From Cypionkella sp049896245 (GTDB lineage: Bacteria; Pseudomonadota; Alphaproteobacteria; Rhodobacterales; Rhodobacteraceae), in NCBI RefSeq assembly GCF_049896245.1, contig NZ_JAFCTX010000003.1, forward strand, positions 130,857-194,856: a DNA stretch of 64,000 nucleotides. The letters run 5' to 3'. Position 1 is the first letter of the stretch. Each line of letters opens with the position of its first letter. Shown piece by piece: positions 1 through 8,838 of this stretch. The position numbers were made by a program, and so were the translations under genes. Below the pieces are notes generated by a model. That model was not told the origin of the DNA, made no database searches, and was given only the letters and a program-made list of their open reading frames with translations.

Positions 1-188
1 CCCGCGATATTCTGCACAAGGCCGGGGTGGCGGTGACGCCGGGGTTGGATTTTGACCCGGTGCGCGGCGGGCAGACCTTGCGGTTTTCTTATGCGCGCGG
101 GACGATGGATATTGTGGAGGGGCTGGAGCGGTTGGCCGCGTATATGGCGCAAGTCGGGTTAAAAAGAGCCTCCGGCGGGAGTATTTAG
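1..188 (+). CDS. C-terminal end of a PLP-dependent class I/II aminotransferase (partial)
   Basis: Open in frame 3 from the window edge to a TAG stop at 186-188. About 61 residues are visible. They contain a block typical of the C-terminal small domain of class I/II aminotransferases (KAGVAVTPGLDFDP, then LRFSYAR), where the Arg contacts the substrate carboxylate. The last six residues (ASGGSI) and the stop codon come from a dispersed intergenic element at 168-200, so the extreme C-terminus looks like an add-on. The substrate cannot be told from this fragment. The amidase gene begins 6 nt after the stop, so the two may be cotranscribed. Confidence 0.72.
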   Translation, partial: RDILHKAGVAVTPGLDFDPVRGGQTLRFSYARGTMDIVEGLERLAAYMAQVGLKRASGGSI

Positions 189-200
189 GCCAGTATGAAA
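168..200 (+). repeat. Dispersed Rhodobacteraceae-type intergenic element, copy 1
   Basis: The core is GCCTCCGGCGGGAGTATTT followed by AGGCCAGTATGAAA. Related copies lie at 36995-37026 (minus), 50466-50482 (plus), 50494-50519 (minus), 57137-57160 (minus) and, more degenerate, 18229-18253 and 44034-44050. This copy bridges the aminotransferase stop codon and the ATG of the amidase gene. It supplies the last residues of the first gene and the ATGAAA start of the second. Confidence 0.6.
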
Positions 201-1394
201 GCGCTTTTCCGTCTTGTTTTGGTGATCTGTGCGCTGGCTTCTCCGGGGGAGGCGCAGCAGCTGTCGGGTTTGGCGAAATTTAATCCCGACGCGTCTGAGA
301 TTGTCGATGCGGGATCAGGCGTGCAGATTGATCTGGGCCTGTCACAAGCGGTGCCGTGGCGGGTGAGGGTGCTGGATGATCCGGCCCGGCTGGTGGTGGA
401 TTTCCGCGAGGTTGATTGGACCAGGCTTGCCGATATGCCGCAGGCGAGCGACGCGGTGGTGGCGCTGCGGGCCGGGGTGTTTCGCCCCGGCTGGTCGCGC
501 TTGGTGATCGAGCTTGCGGGGCCGATGCAGGTGACTTCTGCCGAGATGCGCACCAGTGGTGGGGTCGGTGTGCATCTGCGGTTGGAGCCTGCGACCCGAG
601 CCGCCTTTGCGGCATTGGCGGCGTTGCCAGAACCTGCCGATTGGACTTTGCCGAAGCCCGTTGATCTGCCTGCCGCGCCGAAGCAGGATGGCAAACTGGT
701 GGTGGTGCTAGACCCCGGCCATGGCGGCATTGATCCGGGGGCCGAGCGCGACGGGCAGAACGAGAAAACTCTGGTGCTGAAATTTGCGCGCGAGTTGAAA
801 GAGGCTTTGCTGCGCGATGGCGGTTTTGACGTGGTAATGACCCGCGACGCGGATGTGTTCGTGCCGCTGGAAACCCGGATTTCGATTGCGCATCAGGCGG
901 GTGCGGATGTGTTCCTGTCGCTGCACGCCGATGCGATTGCCGAGGGCGATGCGGTGGGGGCAACGATTTATAGCCTGTCTGCGGACGCCAGCGATGCGGC
1001 TTCGGCGGCTTTGGCGGAACGTCATGACCGCGACGATTTGCTGGCGGGGGTGGACCTTTCGCAACAGGATGATCTGGTGGCCGAGGTGTTGATGGATATG
1101 GCGCGCACCGATACCTCGCCCCGGACCGAACGCTTGGCGATGGCGTTGGAGGTGGCGATCAAGGCGCAGGGGCTGAAGATGCACCGCCATCCAAGGCAGC
1201 AGGCGAGTTTCTCGGTGCTGAAATCGGCGGATATTCCCTCGGTTTTGCTGGAGCTGGGGTTTTTGTCGTCGGCGCGTGATCTGAAACGTCTGGATGATCC
1301 GAAATGGCGGGCGAAGATGGCGGAGGCCTTGGTTTCGGCGCTGAAAGCTTGGGCGAAGCAGGATGCGGGCTTGCAGGCTTTGCCGCTGAAGTAG
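195..1394 (+). CDS. amiC: N-acetylmuramoyl-L-alanine amidase, AmiC type (AMIN + Amidase_3)
   Basis: 399 aa. Cleaves the amide bond between MurNAc and the stem peptide in the periplasm, mainly to separate daughter cells. Residues 1-20 form a Sec signal peptide with a likely cut after GEA. An AMIN-type beta domain spans about 35-130 (VDFREVDW, RLVIELAGP) and the zinc-dependent amidase domain about 168-385. Expected ligands are visible: His176 in LDPGHGGIDPG, Glu190, His244 in SLHAD, and a late Glu in LLELGFLSS. The size is usual for the family. PBP1A follows after a promoter of its own, so a synthase and a hydrolase of the wall sit together. No strong Shine-Dalgarno is visible because the start lies in a dispersed element. 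Confidence 0.9.
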   Translation: MKALFRLVLVICALASPGEAQQLSGLAKFNPDASEIVDAGSGVQIDLGLSQAVPWRVRVLDDPARLVVDFREVDWTRLADMPQASDAVVALRAGVFRPGWSRLVIELAGPMQVTSAEMRTSGGVGVHLRLEPATRAAFAALAALPEPADWTLPKPVDLPAAPKQDGKLVVVLDPGHGGIDPGAERDGQNEKTLVLKFARELKEALLRDGGFDVVMTRDADVFVPLETRISIAHQAGADVFLSLHADAIAEGDAVGATIYSLSADASDAASAALAERHDRDDLLAGVDLSQQDDLVAEVLMDMARTDTSPRTERLAMALEVAIKAQGLKMHRHPRQQASFSVLKSADIPSVLLELGFLSSARDLKRLDDPKWRAKMAEALVSALKAWAKQDAGLQALPLK

Positions 1395-1446
1395 CCTTGA
1401 TGACTGGCAGCACTTCGCCCGGTTTGAAAAATCGCAGCGGAGTGTT

Positions 1447-1476
1447 TTGACCTTTCCGCCCGCCCGCGTGTATAAG
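1447..1476 (+). promoter_or_regulatory. Sigma-70-type promoter of the PBP1A gene
   Basis: TTGACC (1447-1452), an 18-nt spacer and TATAAG (1471-1476) make a good housekeeping promoter. Transcription would start near 1483. The TTG of the -35 box also opens the longest reading frame of the PBP1A gene, which would put the start codon inside the promoter. The true start is therefore downstream, most likely GTG at 1525. Confidence 0.6.
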
Positions 1477-1524
1477 CGCGCGTGCGCGGGCAGAGGGCCG
1501 GACGCAGGGACGGGAATAACAGGC

Positions 1525-4074
1525 GTGCTCAGGTTTATCGGCTCTTTCCTTGGGGGCATTTTCACGACGATCACGCTTGGTCTGTTGTTCGGCGCGCTGA
1601 CCTTGGGCGCGGTGTTCTGGATGTATTCGGCGGACCTGCCGAGCCATGAGAGCCTAGCGCGCTACTCTCCCCCGACCATCAGCCGAATTTACTCGGGTGA
1701 GGGCCGGATTATCGACGAATTCGCCAAGGAACGCCGCTTGTTCGTGCCGATTGAGGATATTCCGGTGCTGGTGCGCGATGCGTTCATCTCGGCCGAGGAC
1801 AAGCATTTCTATACCCATCGCGGCTATGATGTGCAGGGTATGATCTCGGCGGCTTGGGATGCGATCAAATCGCGCGGCAAGAACACCCGGGGGGCCTCGA
1901 CGATCACCCAGCAGGTGATGAAGAACTTTTTGCTCGATGGCTCGCGGTCGGTGGAGCGTAAGGTCAAGGAATTGATTCTGGCATCTAGGCTGGAGCAGAC
2001 TTTGTCGAAGGATAAGATCCTTGAGCTTTACTTAAATGAGATTTTCCTTGGGCAAAATTCCTATGGTGTTGCCGCCGCAGCCCAGACCTATTTCAACAAA
2101 TCGCTGGATCAGCTTAGCCCGGCAGAGGCTGCAACCTTGGCGTCGATGCCGAAAGCGCCGTCTGATTACAACCCGGTGACGCAGAAAGAGCGTCTGACCA
2201 CCCGGCGGAATTATGTGCTGAATGAGATGTTCCAGAACGGTTATATCGACGAGGCCAGCTTTAAGGAGGCCAAGGATGAGCCGCTGAAATCGGTGCAGAA
2301 CGGCGATTATCCGGCGTTCCGCGAGGCACTGCCGCCGCGTGATTACTTCACCGACGAAATCCGCCGTCAGCTGTCGGGCACCTTTGGCGAGGAAGAATTC
2401 TTCGGCGGCGGTCTGTCGATCCGCGCCACCGCTGACCCCGAATTGCAGGAAATCGCCGCCGTGGCCCTGCGCCGGGGGTTAGAGAAATACGACCGCAATC
2501 AGCGCGTTTGGCGTGGCACGGGTAAGGTGCTGCCGACCGAGATTTTGGGCGATGAGACCGCATGGCGCAAAGCTTTGTCCGAGGTCAAGGACATGCCGCG
2601 CGATGTGGAAGGCTGGCATGTCGCCGTGGTGCTGTCTTTGGGCGAAACCACTGCCGAGGTCGGCATCGAAGGCATTGATGGCACGCAAGAAATCCCCGCC
2701 GCCGATGTGACTTGGGCGCGCAAGCGTTTGGAGGGCGGTAAGCTGGGTAAGAAAGCCCGGGTGCCTGCCGATCTGGTTGCGGTCGGCGATGTGGTGCTGG
2801 TGCGCCAGATCACCGATGACAAAACCAATGAATTCGTGCGTTGGTCGCTGCGGCAAGTGCCGGAAGTGCAGGGCGGTTTCATGGCGATGGACGTGAACAC
2901 CGGTCGCGTGATGGCGATGCAGGGCGGGTTCAGCTATCAATCCTCGGTATTCAACCGTGCCACGCAAGCCACCCGGCAGCCCGGCTCCAGCTTCAAACCC
3001 TTCGTTTATGCGGCGGCCCTCGATTCCGGCTTCACCCCTGCCACCATCATCGTCGATGCGCCGATTGAGGTCGAAACCCCGCAGGGGCTGTGGACGCCGA
3101 AGAACTCCACCAACAAATTCTACGGCCCGACGCCAATGCGCACCGGGATCGAGCAATCGCGCAACCTGATGACGGTGCGGATCGCGCAGGAAATCGGTAT
3201 GCCGCTGGTGGCGAGCTATGCCGAGAAGTTTGGCGTTTACAAACCGATGCAGCCGTTCCTTGCCAACGCTTTGGGCGCGCAGGAAACCACTTTGTACAAA
3301 ATGGTCGCCGCCTATGCGATGTTCGCCAATGGCGGCGAGCGGGTGGAGCCGACGCTGGTTGACCGCGTGCAAGACCGCTACGGCAAGACGATCTACCGCC
3401 ACGATCAGCGCAAATGCGAGGATTGCAACTCGCCGCGTCTGCCGAAAGGTGACGGCGTAAAAATCGACAGCAACCGCGAACGGGTGATGGATGCGATCAC
3501 CGCCTATCAGCTGACCTCGATGATGCAGGGCGTGATCCAGCGCGGCTCTGGCACCGGGGTCAAGCTGCCGGTTCCGGTGGCGGGCAAGACCGGCACCACC
3601 AATGACGCGAAGGATGTGTGGTTCATCGGCTACACCTCCAACACCGTGGCGGGCTGCTATATGGGTTTTGATCAGCCGCGCACCTTGGGTCCGGGGGCGT
3701 TTGGCGGCACTCTGTGCGTGCCGATCTTTCAGGAATTCATGAAAGAAGTGGTGAAGCGCCGGGGTGGCACCACGTTCAAAGTGCCACCGGGAGGGTATTT
3801 CCAGAATATCGACCGCTTTACGGGTGCATTGCTGGGTCCCGATGCCTCGGGCGCCAATGTGGTCGCTGAATACTTCCGCGAGGGCGAGGAGCCTTTGTTT
3901 GCATTGGGCGAAATCATCGACGGTGGCTTTGCGATGGGCTCGAACCTGCCGCTGTTTGCCAATGGCGAAAGCGATGTTGGCGGCTCGGATACGCTGACCA
4001 CCTCGGATGGCCAGCAGAAATCGGTGCCGAAGAAGGCGAATTTCGGCACGCTGTCCTCAGGCGGGCTGTATTAG
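1525..4074 (+). CDS. mrcA: Penicillin-binding protein 1A, bifunctional transglycosylase/transpeptidase
   Basis: About 849 aa from GTG 1525; a longer frame begins at TTG 1447 but that triplet is the -35 box. Class A PBP that polymerises and cross-links peptidoglycan at the outer face of the inner membrane. One N-terminal membrane anchor is followed by a GT51 domain (catalytic Glu in SAEDKHFYTHRG, then GASTITQQVMKNF) and an inserted OB-like region. The transpeptidase domain has SSFK at about residue 488, SRN, and KTGTT at about 686. Order and length match PBP1A of other alphaproteobacteria. It has its own promoter and is followed by prfB. Confidence 0.93.
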   Translation: MLRFIGSFLGGIFTTITLGLLFGALTLGAVFWMYSADLPSHESLARYSPPTISRIYSGEGRIIDEFAKERRLFVPIEDIPVLVRDAFISAEDKHFYTHRGYDVQGMISAAWDAIKSRGKNTRGASTITQQVMKNFLLDGSRSVERKVKELILASRLEQTLSKDKILELYLNEIFLGQNSYGVAAAAQTYFNKSLDQLSPAEAATLASMPKAPSDYNPVTQKERLTTRRNYVLNEMFQNGYIDEASFKEAKDEPLKSVQNGDYPAFREALPPRDYFTDEIRRQLSGTFGEEEFFGGGLSIRATADPELQEIAAVALRRGLEKYDRNQRVWRGTGKVLPTEILGDETAWRKALSEVKDMPRDVEGWHVAVVLSLGETTAEVGIEGIDGTQEIPAADVTWARKRLEGGKLGKKARVPADLVAVGDVVLVRQITDDKTNEFVRWSLRQVPEVQGGFMAMDVNTGRVMAMQGGFSYQSSVFNRATQATRQPGSSFKPFVYAAALDSGFTPATIIVDAPIEVETPQGLWTPKNSTNKFYGPTPMRTGIEQSRNLMTVRIAQEIGMPLVASYAEKFGVYKPMQPFLANALGAQETTLYKMVAAYAMFANGGERVEPTLVDRVQDRYGKTIYRHDQRKCEDCNSPRLPKGDGVKIDSNRERVMDAITAYQLTSMMQGVIQRGSGTGVKLPVPVAGKTGTTNDAKDVWFIGYTSNTVAGCYMGFDQPRTLGPGAFGGTLCVPIFQEFMKEVVKRRGGTTFKVPPGGYFQNIDRFTGALLGPDASGANVVAEYFREGEEPLFALGEIIDGGFAMGSNLPLFANGESDVGGSDTLTTSDGQQKSVPKKANFGTLSSGGLY

Positions 4075-4143
4075 CGGCGCTTGCTGACAGGGCTTTGCCA
4101 CGCTATCACCGCCGCCAAACACCGATCTGTTAAGGACTCCGCC

Positions 4144-5271
4144 ATGCGCACCGAGACGCAATATAATGTCGATGCCATCACCAAATCTCTGCGACTGCTC
4201 GGGCAGCGGATGGATTGGGAGACGGCTGCGCATCGGCTGGAAGAATTCGACGCAATGATCGAGGCTCCCGATCTGTGGAATGACCCCGCCCGCGCACAAA
4301 AACTGATGCGTGCGCGGCAGGGTCTGTTGGACCAGATGTCAACCTACCGCCTGATCGAGTCCGGCTTGCGCGACAATGTCGAGTTGATTGAACTGGGTGA
4401 ATCCGAAGGCGATGAGGAAATCATCACCGAGGCCGAGGAGGCACTGAAAGCGCTGGTGGACCTGTCGGGCGCGAAGGAGCTGGAGGCTTTGCTGAATGGT
4501 GAAGCGGATGGCAATGACACGTTCCTGGAGATCAACGCAGGCGCGGGCGGGACAGAGTCTTGTGACTGGGCCAGTATGCTCGCGCGGATGTATATTCGCT
4601 GGGCCGAGAAAAAAGGCTATAAGGTTGAATTGCAGTCGGAAAGTGCTGGCGACGAAACCGGCATCAAATCGGCGGGTTATAAGATTTCCGGGCTGAACGC
4701 TTACGGCTGGTTGAAATCCGAATCCGGCGTGCACCGCTTGGTGCGGATCAGCCCTTATGGCTCGGCGGACAAGCGGCAAACCTCGTTTGCCTCGGTTTGG
4801 GTCTATCCGGTGGTCGATGACAATATCGAGATCGACATTCCCGACCGTGACATCCGCATCGACACTTACCGGTCTTCCGGCGCAGGCGGTCAGCACGTCA
4901 ACACCACCGACTCGGCGGTGCGGATCACCCACTTGCCGACCAATATCGTGGTGACAAGCTCGATGAAATCGCAGCACCAGAACCGCGAAGCCTGCATGAA
5001 CGCTTTGCGCTCGCGGCTGTATCAGGTCGAGTTGGACAAGCGCAACGCATCCATAAACGCGCAGCACGATGCCAAGGGCGATGCGGGCTGGGGCAACCAG
5101 ATCCGCTCTTACGTCTTGCAGCCGTATCAAATGGTGAAAGACCTGCGCACCGGCCACGAGACCAGCGATACCGGCGGCGTGCTGGACGGCGATCTGGACA
5201 AATTCATGGCGGCGACCTTGGCGATGGATGTGGCAGGCAAAAGTCGTGCTGAGGCCAACGCTGAAGACTAA
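4144..5271 (+). CDS. prfB: Peptide chain release factor 2
   Basis: 375 aa from the ATG at 4144, preceded by AAGGACT; the frame is open upstream but those residues are not RF2-like. Recognises UGA and UAA stop codons and triggers peptidyl-tRNA hydrolysis. The GGQ motif is in SSGAGGQHVNTTDSAVR near residue 248, the Gln being the target of PrmC, whose gene is also in this window. The codon-reading tripeptide region is SPY (LVRISPYGS) where E. coli has SPF. There is no in-frame TGA near the start, so the autoregulatory +1 frameshift of enterobacterial prfB is absent. Confidence 0.95.
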   Translation: MRTETQYNVDAITKSLRLLGQRMDWETAAHRLEEFDAMIEAPDLWNDPARAQKLMRARQGLLDQMSTYRLIESGLRDNVELIELGESEGDEEIITEAEEALKALVDLSGAKELEALLNGEADGNDTFLEINAGAGGTESCDWASMLARMYIRWAEKKGYKVELQSESAGDETGIKSAGYKISGLNAYGWLKSESGVHRLVRISPYGSADKRQTSFASVWVYPVVDDNIEIDIPDRDIRIDTYRSSGAGGQHVNTTDSAVRITHLPTNIVVTSSMKSQHQNREACMNALRSRLYQVELDKRNASINAQHDAKGDAGWGNQIRSYVLQPYQMVKDLRTGHETSDTGGVLDGDLDKFMAATLAMDVAGKSRAEANAED

Positions 5272-5371
5272 TCCGCAGCGATTGGTGCTTTTTCTACTAC
5301 ATATAGTGTAAAGCAGTGCCCATTTTGTCGAAAAACACAAATCACTCCCTCGTGGGAAAGCCTCCGCGGTT

Positions 5372-6835
5372 CTAGCGCCGCGCTCGAAGACCCCAAGCTG
5401 ACACCAAAGCCGACGCGAGCGAAGCAGCCGCCGCCAAGGCCGCGATATGCGCAAAGCCCAAACTTGTCGCCGCGATATGCGCAGCACCGCTGGCAATAAC
5501 GCCAAACCCCGGCGTATCCGCCCCTACCGCGCCATAACCCGCAGCCGCCATCCGCCCCATCAAGGCAATCGCCAAAAGGCTTGCGGCCCGTGCAACCGCA
5601 TTGTTGATCCCCGAAGCCGCGCCCTGATCGGCGTCGCTCGCCGAGGTCATCACCACGGTGGTCAATGGGGCCACCAGCAGCGCCATGCCAAACCCCGACA
5701 GCCACATCAGCGGCACGGCACGGGTCCAATACAACGCTTCATGCGCGGTGATCGCCAAGCCGGCTTGCGCCAAAGCCACCAAGATCGCGCCGCCGACCAA
5801 GAACCGCGCCGGGCCAAGCCGATCCGCCAGCTTGCCCATGCGGGTCGACAGGGTGGCAATCATCAGTGCCCCTGGCAGGAAGGCCGCCACCATCGCCAAT
5901 GCATCCGCACCCCAAGCCGACACGGCGGTCATAGGCAGGTAAAACCCGATGCCGGTGACGGCGAAATAGAGCAGGAAGGTGGCGAGGTTGATGGTGGAAA
6001 AGCGTCGCACCCGGAATATGCTCAGCCGGATCATCGGGGCAGGGCAGTACACCTCCCAAAATAAGAACCCCGCAAGAACCGCAAAGCCCAAGCCCATCAG
6101 CGCCAAAGATTCCCCGGTCTCGGCGCTCAACCCATACGCCACCAACCCGAATCCCAGCGTCGCCAAACCAGCCCCAACATAATCAATCGGCACGCCGGGG
6201 CGGCCCTTGTCGGCATAGGCAAACCGCGCCAGCAGCCACAGCGAAATTCCACCCAGCGGCAGGTTCAGCGCGAAAATCCAGCGCCACCCGGCCACCGGAT
6301 CAACCATCAGACACAGCCCCGCCAAGATAGGCCCTGCCGAGGCGGTGGCAATGGACGCCGCTGCCCAGAGCCCCAGTGCCGCGCCACGTTCTTCACGCGG
6401 AAACGCCCGGCCAATGATCGCCATCGAGCCCGGCACCATCAGCGCCGCCGCCACGCCTTGCAAGCCCCGCGCCACGATCATGCCCACGGGGCTTACAGCC
6501 AAAGCGCAGCCTAACGAGCTGACCACGAACAGAATGATCCCCAAGCCAAAGCCGCGCGCGGTACCAAAGCGATCGCCCAACGCGCCGCCGACCAAGATCA
6601 GTGAGGTCAGCGCCAACAGATAAATCCCGCTGAACCACTGCGCTTGCGGCAAGCTTGCCGCCAAAGACGCGCGCATCGCGGGCAGCGCATTGGCCGTCAC
6701 CGACGAGTCGATAAACCCCATCGACGAGGCCAAAATCGCCGCCCATAAAATCGCCTGTCGACGCTCGGGAGCACAAATGACAACGGGCACCAGGGTTTCC
6801 CCCGATGCCCGTGCGGTCATTTCCATCTCAGACAC
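5372..6835 (-). CDS. MFS multidrug-type transporter, 14-TM DHA2-like
   Basis: 487 aa from a GTG codon at 6835; ATG codons at 6826 and 6820 are alternatives. Integral inner-membrane protein with about 13-14 hydrophobic segments. It carries the family signature GFIDSSVTANALPAM in the first segment and GGALGDRFGTARGF in the first cytoplasmic loop (motif A). This pattern belongs to proton-driven drug/H+ antiporters of the DHA2 group, for example EmrB-like pumps. No EmrA-like adaptor or regulator is adjacent, so the substrate is open. It starts 12 nt after the bactofilin gene and may be the last gene of that transcript. Confidence 0.82.
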   Translation of the reverse strand: MSEMEMTARASGETLVPVVICAPERRQAILWAAILASSMGFIDSSVTANALPAMRASLAASLPQAQWFSGIYLLALTSLILVGGALGDRFGTARGFGLGIILFVVSSLGCALAVSPVGMIVARGLQGVAAALMVPGSMAIIGRAFPREERGAALGLWAAASIATASAGPILAGLCLMVDPVAGWRWIFALNLPLGGISLWLLARFAYADKGRPGVPIDYVGAGLATLGFGLVAYGLSAETGESLALMGLGFAVLAGFLFWEVYCPAPMIRLSIFRVRRFSTINLATFLLYFAVTGIGFYLPMTAVSAWGADALAMVAAFLPGALMIATLSTRMGKLADRLGPARFLVGGAILVALAQAGLAITAHEALYWTRAVPLMWLSGFGMALLVAPLTTVVMTSASDADQGAASGINNAVARAASLLAIALMGRMAAAGYGAVGADTPGFGVIASGAAHIAATSLGFAHIAALAAAASLASALVSAWGLRARR

Positions 6836-6847
6836 TTGTGCGAGAGC

Positions 6848-7357
6848 TTAGGAGTCTTCGCTGGAGGCCGGAGCTTGCACGATCCGGCTGGCCGGGGCTG
6901 CTGCGCGGCCTGTTGACAAAGGATCATCCTGACGCTGCACCGAGCCTTCAAAATGCGCGCCGCTCTCGATAGCGATGGTCTTGTGGATGATGTCGCCTTC
7001 CACCTTGGCGGTCGAGGTCAGGCGCACTTTCAAGCCCCGCACCCGGCCAATCACCCGGCCATTGACGACGATATCATCCGCCACGATCTCACCGCGAATG
7101 GTGGCGGTTTCGCCAACGGTCAGCAGATGCGCGCGGATATCGCCTTCAACCGTGCCTTCGACCTGAATATCGCCGGTGGTGCGCAGATTGCCCACGACGG
7201 TCAGATCGGCGGACAGCACAGAGGCAGCCACCTTGCCCTTCGGTGCCGAAGGGGTAAATTCCATTGAAGGTTTGCTCACAGGGGCCTCCGGGGCTTTGGG
7301 TTTATCGCTCTCGCCAGCCTTGGGGCCCGGTTCGTTGATGCGGCTTTTAGAAAACAT
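6848..7357 (-). CDS. bacA: Bactofilin (polymer-forming cytoskeletal protein, DUF583)
   Basis: 169 aa. Central right-handed beta-helix domain (about residues 45-135) of short repeats rich in V, G and I (TVVGNLRTTGDIQVEGTVEG, then GEIVADDIVVNGRVIGRVRG), flanked by Pro/Ala/Ser-rich disordered tails. Bactofilins self-assemble into nucleotide-independent filaments on the inner membrane and recruit wall enzymes. Its start overlaps the end of the M23 peptidase gene by 11 nt, which argues for translational coupling. In other bacteria bactofilins act with M23 endopeptidases in cell-shape control, so a joint role is a fair inference. Confidence 0.92.
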   Translation of the reverse strand: MFSKSRINEPGPKAGESDKPKAPEAPVSKPSMEFTPSAPKGKVAASVLSADLTVVGNLRTTGDIQVEGTVEGDIRAHLLTVGETATIRGEIVADDIVVNGRVIGRVRGLKVRLTSTAKVEGDIIHKTIAIESGAHFEGSVQRQDDPLSTGRAAAPASRIVQAPASSEDS

Positions 7358-8675
7358 TGGTCGCTGCCTTTATGAAGGTCATCGGATTTATCGCAGATCC
7401 ACCGATGCGGATCTCGTAGTGCAGATGTGTGCCAGTAGAGCGGCCCGAGTTGCCCATATCACCGATCCGGTCGCCGCGCGATACCTTTTGGCCGACTTCC
7501 ACCCTGATCTGCGAAAGATGGCCGTAGCGGGTCTCGATGCCAAAGGCGTGCTGGACCTTGATCAGACGACCATAACCGTTTGACCAGCCCGCAAAAGTCA
7601 CAACGCCGTCAGCGGTGGAATAAATTGGCGCACCGTAATCGCCCGCCAAATCCTGGCCCTCATGCATCCGCAGGCCACGGCCTAAGGGATCATCACGCCC
7701 GCCAAAGCCCGAAGTATAGCGCACAGCGGTTTTCACCGGCATCCCGAACGGCGCTTTGAAAGCGGCGATGCGGTACATATTCATGTTATCAAGGCTTTTC
7801 AGGATCGCATTGGCGCGAAGTTCATCCATCGACGCCGCTTGCCCCGAGGTCGACAGCGAAATCGGCGTCAGCGGCCCACCTTGGCCACTATAGCCTTTGC
7901 GCACCGCTGACAGCAGATCATCCGGCGAAAGGCCAGCGGCGCGGAACATCTTGTCCAAGGGCTCAACCGAGACATTCATCGCCTGTTCCAACTGCGCGAA
8001 AATCGCGTCGTTACGGGTCTCAATCTGTTGTTTTTCTTGGGTCACCTTGGCGGTGCGGGCATCGGCTTTCTCGGCCTCGGTCTGCATCACATCGCGGGCT
8101 TGTGCGGTTTCGCCCAAGCTGGCGGTCATCATTTCAAGCGTGGCATCGGCATCCGCCAGCTTTTCTGCCTCCGTCCGGCCCGCCGTGGGGGCGGTGGACA
8201 AAGAGGCCACCTGATCGCGTGCAGAATCGCGTTCCTTGATCACGCCGCGCAGGGTGTTCTGGATCACGTCGATGCCGGTTTCCAACTCACGCCGGCGATC
8301 TTCCGAGGCGAGTAGTCGTGCCTGCATCTGGGACACCTGTGCAAGAGCCAGATTGAACCGCCCCTGCGCCGAAGCCGCCTCGTCCGCGCGCAGATCGCGG
8401 TCGGCAGAAAGATCGTTCAAGCGTTGTTCGTAAAGCGCCTGCTGGCGCGCCACTTGCTGCCGCGAAGTGCCCGCCGAAATCGAATCGAGCAGCAGGATCG
8501 CGGTCGCCAGTATCGTCCAAGCCAAAGCCAGCGAGCCGAACACCACAGCGATCGCTTGCGTGCTTGGCCGCAGCCGAATGAAGCGCGTCTCGGTATCAGA
8601 TTTCAGGAACAACCGTTGTTCCGGCAGATACCGCTCCAAAGTGGTGTGAATCCGATAGGTGAAGCGTGTCAGCAC
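7347..8675 (-). CDS. M23 family zinc metallopeptidase with coiled coil, membrane-anchored
   Basis: 442 aa from GTG 8675 (VLTRFTYRIH); ATG 8723 or TTG 8771 give longer forms, and the start is not settled. One transmembrane segment near the N-terminus (AIAVVFGSLALAWTILATAI) is followed by a long Ala/Gln/Glu-rich coiled coil. A C-terminal LytM/M23 domain carries HEGQDLAGDYGAP (HxxxD) and HLHYEIRIGG (HxH), the zinc ligands of active D,D-endopeptidases. It probably cleaves peptidoglycan cross-links in the periplasm. It overlaps the downstream bactofilin gene, suggesting a filament-plus-hydrolase morphogenesis pair. Confidence 0.9.
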   Translation of the reverse strand: MLTRFTYRIHTTLERYLPEQRLFLKSDTETRFIRLRPSTQAIAVVFGSLALAWTILATAILLLDSISAGTSRQQVARQQALYEQRLNDLSADRDLRADEAASAQGRFNLALAQVSQMQARLLASEDRRRELETGIDVIQNTLRGVIKERDSARDQVASLSTAPTAGRTEAEKLADADATLEMMTASLGETAQARDVMQTEAEKADARTAKVTQEKQQIETRNDAIFAQLEQAMNVSVEPLDKMFRAAGLSPDDLLSAVRKGYSGQGGPLTPISLSTSGQAASMDELRANAILKSLDNMNMYRIAAFKAPFGMPVKTAVRYTSGFGGRDDPLGRGLRMHEGQDLAGDYGAPIYSTADGVVTFAGWSNGYGRLIKVQHAFGIETRYGHLSQIRVEVGQKVSRGDRIGDMGNSGRSTGTHLHYEIRIGGSAINPMTFIKAATNVF

Positions 8676-8838
8676 AGCGGCATGTTCCGGTTCTTTAGGC
8701 GCAGAGGGCGATGGGTTGCCCATTTGCCGGGCTGCTGCCTGATTAGCCAGCGCATGGCCCAGTCGCAACAAATTTGACCAAAGCGCTGGGAACCGGGGCG
8801 GAAACTCGCCAAGATCGGCGGGATTCCGCCGATAAATC

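Noticed and set aside
4144..4230. Programmed frameshift in prfB
   Set aside because: The RF2 frame is uninterrupted from its ATG; no in-frame TGA near codon 26.
5294..5309. NrdR-box-like sequence CTACTACATATAGTGT
   Set aside because: Only about 13 of 16 positions fit, there is no second box at the usual spacing, and it lies between convergent gene ends with no nrd gene.
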